A stretch of 26,075 bases of DNA from an uncultured Collinsella sp. (lineage in GTDB: Bacteria; Actinomycetota; Coriobacteriia; Coriobacteriales; Coriobacteriaceae), in assembly GCA_902494245.1 (NCBI GenBank), contig CABUSR010000027.1:1-26075 (forward strand), written 5' to 3'. The notes beneath the pieces are model-generated. The model ran no database searches, was not told the DNA's origin, and was given only the letters and a program-made list of their open reading frames with translations. Position numbers and translations under genes: made by a program. Positions 13,221 to 20,146 of the stretch are shown here, piece after piece (position 1 is the stretch's first letter; each line of letters begins with the position of its first letter).

Positions 13221-16051
13221 TGGCTGCCAAACTCATCGATCTTTCCTTTACGCTCAACGGCCGCAAGGTTAAGGTTCAGATTGCCCCCGACACCATGCTC
13301 TTTGCGCTATTGCGCGAGCAGGGCTGCGCATCGGTGCGCTGCGCCTGCGAGACCACCAACTGCGGTTTGTGCACGGTGTGGCTCGACGGTGACCCGGTGC
13401 TGAGCTGCTCGGTTCCCGCCGCGCGCGTCGAGGGCCGCTCCATCACTACGCTCGAGGGCCTCAAGGCCGAGTCCGAGGCGCTTGCCCGCGCGATGGCTGC
13501 CGAAGGCGCCGAGCAGTGCGGTTTTTGCGCCCCCGGCCTCATCATGAACGTGCTGGCGCTCGCCCGCGCCGCCAAGGAGGACCCGAGCCTCGTCGCCACG
13601 CGTGAGGAACTCTCGCGCCAGCTCGCCGGCAACCTTTGCCGTTGCAGCGGCTACGAGAGCCAGCTGCGCGCCATCGTGCGCTTCCTCAACGAGTCCGGCG
13701 TACAGGTGGGCTTCGAGATGCCCGAGCTGCCGGTCAACGACACCAGCTGCGACGGTGTCTCTTACAAGCAGATCACCCACAAGCAGCCCAAAAAGGACTC
13801 GAAGGCGCTACTCGAGGGTCGTCCCGTCTACACGGGCGATCTGGTGCCCGCCGGCGCCCTGATCGTCAAGCTCAAGCGCAGCCCCTATGCCCGCGCCAAG
13901 ATTCGCTCCATCGATACGTCGCGCGCCCTGAAGGTGCCCGGCGTGGTGGGCGTCTACACCTACGAGGACGTGCCCAAGCGCCGCTTTACCATCGCCGGCC
14001 AGAGCTATCCGCAGCCGAGTCCCTACGACCGTCTGATCCTCGAGAACCTCGTGCGCTACCAAAACGAGGAAGTGGCGATCGTCGCCGCCGAGACCGAGGA
14101 GGCCGCCGACAAGGCGCTCAAGCTCATCAAGGTCGACTACGAGGTGCTCGAGCCGCTGCTCGACTTTACCAAGGCACTCGATAACGACGTCGTGGTCCAC
14201 CCCGAGGGCGACGTGACCTTTATGTTCCCGCAGGGCGGCGACGTGCCGCGCAACCTGGTGTGCAGCGGTACCAGCGATTATGGCAATCTGGACGAGGCCT
14301 TCGCCCAGAGCGACATCGTCTTTGAGCGCACTTACACCAGCCAAGCCACGCAGACCGCGCCCATGGAGACCTTCCGTGCCTTCGCGACGACCGACGCGTT
14401 CGGCCGCATCTCGGTGACCACCTCCACGCAGGTGCCCTTCCACGTGCGCCGCATGGTTGCGCAGTCGCTCGATATTCCGCAGTCGCAGGTGCAGGTCATT
14501 AAGCCGCGCATCGGTGGCGGCTTTGGCTCCAAGCAGACGGGCTGCTGCGAGATCTTCGTGGCGTTCGTGACGCAGCAGACCGGCCGTCCGAGCTATTGCT
14601 GCTATACCCGCGAGGAGACCATCACTGCGGGCAACTCGCGCCACCAGATGCAGATGACCGTCAAGCTGGGCGCCATGAACGACGGCACCATCACGGCCAT
14701 CGATCTGCATACGCTGTCTAACGCCGGTGCGTATGGCGAGCATGCCACCACGACGATCGGCCTTTCGGGCCACAAGAGCCTGCCCATTTACAACCATGTG
14801 AAGGCGAGCCGCTTTAGGTGGGACGCCGTCTACACCAACACCAACCGCGGCGGCGCGTATCGTGGCTACGGTGCCACCCAGGGCCAGTTTGCCGTGGAGA
14901 GCGCCGTCAACGAGCTCGCCGACATGCTGCACATGGACCCTGCCGACCTGCGCCTTAAGAACATGGTGCACGAGGGCGAGATCATGCCGCAGTACTACAA
15001 CGAGAAGCTCAACGCCTGCGCGCTCGACCGTTGCCTGCTGCGCGCGATGGACATGATCGGTTGGCGCGACAAGCCGCTGGCCGTGGACCTGGGCGACCGC
15101 GTGCGCGCCCTGGGCTGCGCGCTCACCATGCAGGGCTCGGGCATCTCCAACGTGGACATCGCTGGCATCGACATGCGCCTGGAAGAGGACGGCTTTATTA
15201 CCATCGGCACCGGCGCCACCGATAACGGCATGGGCGTCGATACGATCCTGGCGCAGATTGCCGCCGAGGAGCTGGGCGTGGAGAGTTCGCAGATCGTGGT
15301 GCGCGGCGTAGACACCGACGTGTCGCCGTTCGATGCCGGCTCGTACGCGAGCTCGGGTACGTATGTGACGGGCCTTGCTGCCAAGAACGCCGCGACCGAG
15401 CTGCGAGAGAAGATTTGCGTCAAGGCCGCCCAGATGTGGGATGTGGACGTCGCCGACGTGGTCTTCGACGGCCAGTACGTGCGCCTGTCCGACGAGCGCG
15501 CCGCTCGCGAGCGCGGTCGCTACCTTACGCTGCGCGACTTTGCCAACCTGTGTGTCAAGAACATCGAGGGTGGCGACGCGCTGACCTCGCACGCCTCTGC
15601 CTGCCTGCCCGTTTCGCCTCCGCCGTTTATGGCCGGTATTGCCGAGGTCGAGGTCGACAAGGCCACCGGCAAGGTGACCGTGGTGGATTACGCCGCTGCC
15701 GTTGACTGCGGCACAGTGATCAACGAGGCGCTCGCGCGCGTCCAGGCCGAGGGCGGCATTGCCCAAGGCATCGGTCACGCGCTCTACGAGATCGTCGAGC
15801 ACGACGACCGCGGCCGCCTGCGCACCGGCAACTTTATGAGCTACAAGCTGCCCACGCGCCTCGATATCGGCAGCATTCGCGTGGCCTTTGAACCGAGCTA
15901 CGAGCAGACGGGCCCGTTTGGTGCCAAGTCGATCGGCGAGGTCGTTATCAACACGCCGCTCGCCGCCGTGGCCTCGGCCGTGGCACACGCCACCGGCCAC
16001 CAGGTCCGCTCGCTGCCGATCACGCCCGAGAAGGCACTGCTGGGGGAGTAG
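13220..16051 (+). CDS. Molybdenum hydroxylase, fused 2Fe-2S/Mo-binding subunit (XdhD-like)
   Basis: Catalytic subunit of the xanthine dehydrogenase family with the iron-sulfur and molybdenum parts in one chain (943 residues; E. coli XdhD is about 956). The first 2Fe-2S cluster uses C43, C48, C51 and C63; the second uses C100, C103, C140 and C142. The Mo domain runs from about residue 170 and shows GGGFGSKQTG, GGAYRGYGATQG and the C-terminal GAKSIGE with the likely catalytic base Glu907. The AYRGYGATQ form is like that of XdhD, nicotinate and purine hydroxylases rather than CO dehydrogenase. This subfamily includes enzymes with a labile selenium at Mo; that this one does is an inference, supported by nearby sel genes and DUF3343. 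The substrate (purine, nicotinate or other heterocycle) cannot be told. Confidence 0.88.
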   Translation: MAAKLIDLSFTLNGRKVKVQIAPDTMLFALLREQGCASVRCACETTNCGLCTVWLDGDPVLSCSVPAARVEGRSITTLEGLKAESEALARAMAAEGAEQCGFCAPGLIMNVLALARAAKEDPSLVATREELSRQLAGNLCRCSGYESQLRAIVRFLNESGVQVGFEMPELPVNDTSCDGVSYKQITHKQPKKDSKALLEGRPVYTGDLVPAGALIVKLKRSPYARAKIRSIDTSRALKVPGVVGVYTYEDVPKRRFTIAGQSYPQPSPYDRLILENLVRYQNEEVAIVAAETEEAADKALKLIKVDYEVLEPLLDFTKALDNDVVVHPEGDVTFMFPQGGDVPRNLVCSGTSDYGNLDEAFAQSDIVFERTYTSQATQTAPMETFRAFATTDAFGRISVTTSTQVPFHVRRMVAQSLDIPQSQVQVIKPRIGGGFGSKQTGCCEIFVAFVTQQTGRPSYCCYTREETITAGNSRHQMQMTVKLGAMNDGTITAIDLHTLSNAGAYGEHATTTIGLSGHKSLPIYNHVKASRFRWDAVYTNTNRGGAYRGYGATQGQFAVESAVNELADMLHMDPADLRLKNMVHEGEIMPQYYNEKLNACALDRCLLRAMDMIGWRDKPLAVDLGDRVRALGCALTMQGSGISNVDIAGIDMRLEEDGFITIGTGATDNGMGVDTILAQIAAEELGVESSQIVVRGVDTDVSPFDAGSYASSGTYVTGLAAKNAATELREKICVKAAQMWDVDVADVVFDGQYVRLSDERAARERGRYLTLRDFANLCVKNIEGGDALTSHASACLPVSPPPFMAGIAEVEVDKATGKVTVVDYAAAVDCGTVINEALARVQAEGGIAQGIGHALYEIVEHDDRGRLRTGNFMSYKLPTRLDIGSIRVAFEPSYEQTGPFGAKSIGEVVINTPLAAVASAVAHATGHQVRSLPITPEKALLGE

Positions 16052-16080
16052 CGGGTCAGCGAACAAGTCGTAATGGGCGG

Positions 16081-16105
16081 GGCGGGGCAACTCGTCCCGC
16101 CTTTT
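16081..16105 (+). terminator. Rho-independent terminator after the hydroxylase operon
   Basis: GGCGGG (16081-16086) pairs with CCCGCC (16096-16101), followed by TTTT. Further G-rich repeats upstream could shift the pairing register. Confidence 0.8.
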
Positions 16106-16163
16106 GCACTCGTGGTGAGGTCGTGAGCCTGTAAAACGTGAGCGTGCGCTTGTCGTTCGTATC

Positions 16164-16172
16164 TGCTATCAT
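16164..16172 (+). promoter_or_regulatory. Possible extended -10 for tRNA-Leu
   Basis: TG-C-TATCAT ends 19 nt before the tRNA. The -35 is poor (TTGTCG at 16150 is too close). Confidence 0.4.
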
Positions 16173-16191
16173 TCCTAGTCTGTGCGCTCAT

Positions 16192-16275
16192 GCGGGCGTG
16201 GCGGAATTGGTAGACGCGCCAGATTTAGGTTCTGGTGGGATTCCCGTGAAGGTTCGAGTCCTTTCGCCCGCACCA
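16192..16275 (+). tRNA. tRNA-Leu (anticodon TAG)
   Basis: Class II tRNA decoding CUA-type leucine codons. The acceptor GCGGGCG pairs with CGCCCGC (16265-16271), with discriminator A and encoded CCA. Anticodon stem CCAGA/TCTGG has loop TTTAGGT and anticodon 16226-16228. There is a long variable arm and a T loop TTCGAGT. It is a single gene upstream of tig. Confidence 0.97.
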
Positions 16276-16354
16276 ACGCACCTGCGTCGGCTCTCGCCGT
16301 CGCGACTCTTTGTTGCATAAAGGTACCAGCACCTCAGATAAGCTGGGCAGTATG

Positions 16355-16369
16355 AGGAGGAACGTGTTG
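16355..16369 (+). promoter_or_regulatory. Ribosome site that fixes a TTG start for tig
   Basis: AGGAGG (16355-16360) lies inside the apparent upstream codons of the frame. ATG 16352 is before it and GTG 16364 is only 3 nt after it, so TTG 16367, at a 6-nt spacing, is the best start. Confidence 0.65.
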
Positions 16370-17665
16370 AACATCACCGCTTCTGACGTCAAGGACGCCA
16401 AGCTCACCGCTACGGTCACCATCCCGGCCGCCGACGTCGACGCCGCGATCAAGAAGGCCTACAAGGACACCGCCAAGAAGTACCGCTTCCCGGGCTTCCG
16501 CGCCGGTAAGGCTCCCCGTCCGGTCATCGACTCTGCTCTTGGCGCCGAGGCTACCCTCGCTCAGGCCACCAACGACCTAATCGCCGCCAACGAGCCCGTC
16601 GTCCTCAACGAGCTGGACATCGTCCCCACCAAGAACGGTGACTACAAGGAGCTTGACCTCGCTAAGGATCACGAGGACTACACCTACACCGTCGAGTTCT
16701 CCCTGCGTCCTGCCGCTGAGCTTTCCTCCTTCGACGCCGTTGAGATCGAGATGCCTCCCGCAGAGGTCACCGAGTCCGAGATCAACAACCAGGTCGAGAT
16801 GCTCCTCAACTACCGTGCCACTTTCGAGGACGTCGAGGGCCGCGCCGTCGAGGCTGACGACTATGTGACCGTCGACCTCAAGGCCGTTGAGAACGCCGAC
16901 AACTTCGCCGCCGAGGGCCGCATGCTCATCGCCGGCAGCGACAGCAACCCCAAGGAGTTCAACGAGGCCCTGATCGGCGCTAACGTTGACGACGTCAAGA
17001 CCGTCACCTGGACCGACGAGGTCGAGGAGGGCGAGGAGGCCGAGACCCACACCGTCGAGGTCACCGTCAAGGGCATCAAGGTCCGCAACACCCCCGAGCT
17101 CACCGACGAGCTCGTCAAGTCCGACTTTGGCTTCGACAGCATCGACGCTATGCGCGACGCCATCAAGATCGAGATCGAGCAGGACAAGGCTTCCCGCCTG
17201 CCGGCCGAGAAGGAGAACCGTTGCGTCTCCGCTCTCGCCGAGCGTCTGCAGCTCGACGAGATGGACGCCGACTACGAGCAGTCCGTCTTTGAGGAGCTTG
17301 GCCAGAACTTCCTGTCCAACCTCGCTGCCCGCGGCATGACGCTGGACACCTGGCTGCCCGCTTCCGGCCTGACCATGGAGCAGTTCATCGGCGACCTGCA
17401 CAAGCAGGCCAACGACGTCGCCCGTGAGTCCCTGGCTCTCGACGCCCTCGCCCGCGAGCTCAAGATCGAGGTCACCGAGGACGATATCAACGCCGAGTTC
17501 GAGAAGGCCGGCGTCAAGGACGTCGAGGCTTCCAAGGCCGAGTTCATCGCCGATGGCCGCATGCCTGCCGTCCGCGAGTCCATCCGTCGCTCCAAGGCCG
17601 TCGATCACCTGGTCGAGAACGCCAAGGTGACCGAGGTCGACGAGACCGCCAAGGACGCCGAGTAA
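16367..17665 (+). CDS. tig: Trigger factor
   Basis: Ribosome-associated chaperone and peptidyl-prolyl isomerase that meets nascent chains at the exit tunnel. The 432-residue protein has the N-terminal ribosome-binding domain with the signature FPGFRAGKAPRPV, a central FKBP-like domain (about residues 150-245, from EADDYVTVDLKAV) and a C-terminal helical chaperone domain. The start is taken as TTG 16367, judged by the ribosome site; ATG 16352 would add five residues and would place that site inside the gene. The sequence is very Glu/Asp/Ala rich with strongly biased codons, in keeping with high expression. It is followed by clpP-clpX, the common bacterial order. Proline isomerase residues were not checked one by one. 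Confidence 0.95.
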   Translation: MNITASDVKDAKLTATVTIPAADVDAAIKKAYKDTAKKYRFPGFRAGKAPRPVIDSALGAEATLAQATNDLIAANEPVVLNELDIVPTKNGDYKELDLAKDHEDYTYTVEFSLRPAAELSSFDAVEIEMPPAEVTESEINNQVEMLLNYRATFEDVEGRAVEADDYVTVDLKAVENADNFAAEGRMLIAGSDSNPKEFNEALIGANVDDVKTVTWTDEVEEGEEAETHTVEVTVKGIKVRNTPELTDELVKSDFGFDSIDAMRDAIKIEIEQDKASRLPAEKENRCVSALAERLQLDEMDADYEQSVFEELGQNFLSNLAARGMTLDTWLPASGLTMEQFIGDLHKQANDVARESLALDALARELKIEVTEDDINAEFEKAGVKDVEASKAEFIADGRMPAVRESIRRSKAVDHLVENAKVTEVDETAKDAE

Positions 17666-17686
17666 TTCTCGCCACCTTTTCCGCGA

Positions 17687-17700
17687 GCGCATGGATGCGC
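17687..17700. other. Small palindrome GCGCAT-GG-ATGCGC
   Basis: Six-base arms with a 2-nt centre, 22 nt after the tig stop. It is too tight for a good RNA hairpin and could be a protein-binding site. No known operator (CIRCE or ClgR type) is recognised. Confidence 0.35.
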
Positions 17701-17741
17701 CCGTGATGGGGTAAAGTTATAAGCCGGTTATCCGGTTGCTT

Positions 17742-17782
17742 CGTACGGTGCCAGCCAATGCATAGCATGCGGGCACCGTACG
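17742..17782 (+). terminator. Hairpin between tig and clpP, terminator-like
   Basis: CGTACGGTGCC (17742-17752) pairs perfectly with GGCACCGTACG (17772-17782), with further inner pairing. It is followed by TTTGTCT, a poor T tract, so it may act as a partial terminator, an RNA-processing site or a leader element of clpP. Confidence 0.5.
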
Positions 17783-17827
17783 TTTGTCTAGAACCACTAT
17801 TGGTCCGTAAGAGAAATGGAGATGCGT

Positions 17828-18448
17828 ATGATCGCTAAGTTCGATTCCGCCCTCGTGCCATACGTTATCGAGCAGACGCCGCGCGGCGAGCGCAGCTACG
17901 ATATCTATTCGCGCCTGCTCAACGACCGCATCATCTTCTTGGGCGAGGAGATCAACTCCGTCAGCGCCAATCTGGTCGTTGCCCAGCTGCTGCATCTTGA
18001 GAGCCAGGATGCCGAGAAGGATATCTCGCTCTACATCAATTCGCCCGGTGGCGAGGTCTACTCCGGCCTGGCGATTCTTGACACTATGAACTTTATCAAG
18101 CCGCAGGTCTCTACCATTTGCGTCGGTATGGCCGCGTCCATGGCCGCCGTGCTGCTTTCGGCCGGCGCTAAGGGCAAGCGCTTCTGCCTGCCGCACTCCA
18201 AGGTCATGATTCACCAGCCCAGCGGGGGTGCCCAGGGCCAGCAGACCGAGATCGAGATCGTGGCCGAGGAGATCAAGAAGACTCGCCGTGAGCTCAACCA
18301 AATCCTGTCCGACGCCTCGGGCCAGCCGATCGAGAAGGTTCAGGCCGACACCGAGCGCGACAATTACCTGACCGCTGCCGAGGCCCTCGACTACGGCCTG
18401 ATTGACCGTATCGTCACCTCGCGCGATCTCGCTGCGAAGGACGCCTAG
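17828..18448 (+). CDS. clpP: ATP-dependent Clp protease proteolytic subunit
   Basis: Serine protease that forms the two-ring chamber fed by ClpX. The catalytic triad is visible: Ser104 in GMAASMAA, His129 in MIHQP and Asp178 in ERDNYLTA. The product has 206 residues from ATG 17828. Three in-frame ATGs lie close together (17816, 17822, 17828); GGAG at 17818-17821 is well spaced only for the third. The N-terminus then begins MIAKFDSALVPYVIEQTPRGERSYDIYSRLL in outline, a normal ClpP start with a short propeptide-like lead. clpX begins 1 nt after the stop, so the pair is coupled. Confidence 0.95.
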   Translation: MIAKFDSALVPYVIEQTPRGERSYDIYSRLLNDRIIFLGEEINSVSANLVVAQLLHLESQDAEKDISLYINSPGGEVYSGLAILDTMNFIKPQVSTICVGMAASMAAVLLSAGAKGKRFCLPHSKVMIHQPSGGAQGQQTEIEIVAEEIKKTRRELNQILSDASGQPIEKVQADTERDNYLTAAEALDYGLIDRIVTSRDLAAKDA

Positions 18449-18449
18449 G

Positions 18450-19862
18450 ATGGCAGGTAACATGCAGGACAACTTTGACGAGAACGGCAACCCCATCCGC
18501 TGCTCCTTCTGCGGAAAAGAGCAGGGCCAGGTCCGTCGTCTCGTAAAGGGTCCGACCAACATCTTTATCTGCGACGAGTGCGTCGCCGCCTGCTCCGAGA
18601 TCCTTGAGGAGTCGCTGGCTTCGGACTTTATGGACGCCGCCCGCAACGGCAAGCTGCCGGGCTTCCTCAACGACCATGGCCAGGCTGAATCCCAGCCCGC
18701 GGTTGACCCCGAGGCCGAGGGCTTTGAGCTCGAGGACGACCGCCAGGTCATCACGCACGTGCCGACCCCGCACGAGATTTATGACGAGCTTTCGGCCTAT
18801 GTTATGGGCCAGGAGGACGCCAAGCGCGCCATGTCGGTGGCCGTGTACAACCACTACCGTCGCGTGATCGAGGGCGGCGCCGCGGTGTCCGCCTTTGACG
18901 CGGCATCGGGCATGGGTGCCCAGTTTGATGACGATATGGACGAGGTTGAGCTCGCCAAGTCCAACATCCTGTTGCTCGGTCCCACCGGTACCGGTAAGAC
19001 GCTGCTGGCCCAGACGCTCGCGCGCATCCTCGAGGTGCCGTTTGCCATCGCCGACGCCACCGCGCTCACCGAGGCTGGCTATGTTGGCGAGGACGTGGAG
19101 AACATCCTGCTCAAGCTTATCAACGCTGCCGATGGCGACATTGAGCGCGCGCAGGTGGGCATCATCTACGTGGACGAGATTGACAAGATCGCCCGCAAGG
19201 CCGAGAACCTCTCCATCACCCGTGATGTTTCGGGCGAGGGCGTTCAGCAGGCACTGCTTAAGATTCTTGAGGGCACGGTGGCTAGCGTTCCGCCCACCGG
19301 CGGCCGCAAGCATCCCCAGCAGGAGCTGCTGCAGATCGACACGACGAACATCCTGTTCATCTGCGGCGGTGCCTTTGTTGGTCTGGATAAGATCATTGCC
19401 GATCGCGTGGGCAACAAGGGCGTGGGCTTTAACTCCGAGATCGCCGGCCCCACCTCGGTCGACGAGAACGATCTGCTGCGCCAGGTGCTCCCGCAGGACC
19501 TCAACGCCTTTGGCATGATCCCCGAGTTTGTGGGACGTACGCCCGTCGTCACCCAGACGCAGGCGCTCGACGAGGACGACCTGGTGTCGATCCTGACCGA
19601 GCCCAAGAACGCCGTGGTGCGTCAGTACCGCAAGATGTTCCAGCTCGAGGACGTTGAGCTTGAGTTTGAGGACGCGGCTCTGCACGAGATTGCCCGTATG
19701 GCGCTTGCCCGCAAGACCGGCGCCCGCGGCCTGCGCGCCATCTGCGAGGACGTGCTGCAACAGACGATGTTCGACCTCCCCAGCGAGGAAGGCGTTGCCA
19801 AGGTCGTCGTAACCGAAGCCGCCGTAAAGGGCGAAGAACAGCCCCAGCGCATCTATAGCTAG
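18450..19862 (+). CDS. clpX: ATP-dependent Clp protease ATP-binding subunit
   Basis: AAA+ unfoldase that selects substrates and threads them into ClpP. The 470-residue protein has the N-terminal zinc-binding domain (C18, C21, C41, C44), Walker A GPTGTGKT (177-184), the pore loop region GYVGEDVE, Walker B IIYVDEIDK and the RKH loop GGRKHPQQE. It is longer than E. coli ClpX (424). Extra length lies in an acidic linker after the zinc domain (about 75-105) and in an insert before Walker A (about 141-168, GMGAQFDDDMDEVEL). ATG 18450 follows GAAGGA within the end of clpP; ATG 18462 is a possible alternative. A terminator follows the gene. Confidence 0.96.
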   Translation: MAGNMQDNFDENGNPIRCSFCGKEQGQVRRLVKGPTNIFICDECVAACSEILEESLASDFMDAARNGKLPGFLNDHGQAESQPAVDPEAEGFELEDDRQVITHVPTPHEIYDELSAYVMGQEDAKRAMSVAVYNHYRRVIEGGAAVSAFDAASGMGAQFDDDMDEVELAKSNILLLGPTGTGKTLLAQTLARILEVPFAIADATALTEAGYVGEDVENILLKLINAADGDIERAQVGIIYVDEIDKIARKAENLSITRDVSGEGVQQALLKILEGTVASVPPTGGRKHPQQELLQIDTTNILFICGGAFVGLDKIIADRVGNKGVGFNSEIAGPTSVDENDLLRQVLPQDLNAFGMIPEFVGRTPVVTQTQALDEDDLVSILTEPKNAVVRQYRKMFQLEDVELEFEDAALHEIARMALARKTGARGLRAICEDVLQQTMFDLPSEEGVAKVVVTEAAVKGEEQPQRIYS

Positions 19863-19884
19863 ACCTGCCTAAAACGTGTTTGCA

Positions 19885-19924
19885 AATAGCCTCCGACCAC
19901 CCGCGGTCGGAGGCTATTTTATAT
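19885..19924 (+). terminator. Rho-independent terminator after clpX
   Basis: A 14-bp perfect stem, AATAGCCTCCGACC (19885-19898) against GGTCGGAGGCTATT (19905-19918), with a 6-nt loop and a T/A-rich tail. The A-rich left flank means it could also act on the opposite strand. Confidence 0.93.
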
Positions 19925-20013
19925 ATACGCAATAAGCCCAACTACCTGTGTTATTCTGTGTGTTTGTTTAAGCCTCAGCGAAGTCATATCAGACTGAAGT
20001 AATCGATACCTAA

Positions 20014-20126
20014 GGCGTGTCCGCCTGCTTGGTTTTCGTAGATTCCGCACGAGCCGAAGAGCACTAAATGTACTCTTCGTGCGAGCCAGGACCTGACCGA
20101 GCGAAAACCAAGCAGGCGGACACGCC
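20014..20126. repeat. Long inverted repeat upstream of valS
   Basis: Perfect 25-bp arms (20014-20038 and 20102-20126) enclose 63 nt. These can form an inner stem, CGCAC/GTGCG plus GAAGAG/CTCTTC (20046-20083), with an asymmetric GAGCC bulge. It ends 20 nt before the valS ATG, so if transcribed it would place a very stable hairpin in the leader. No T-box sequence (such as an AGGGTGG-type antiterminator) is visible. Confidence 0.9.
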
Positions 20127-20146
20127 GGCGGGACAGGGAGAGATAT

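Noticed and set aside
16138..16320. Small open frame across tRNA-Leu
   Set aside because: It is the tRNA read as protein (VAELVDAPDLG is the usual false translation of tRNA-Leu genes).
19925..20146. T-box riboswitch in the valS leader
   Set aside because: No T-box core sequence and no terminator/antiterminator pair; the dominant structure is a plain inverted repeat.
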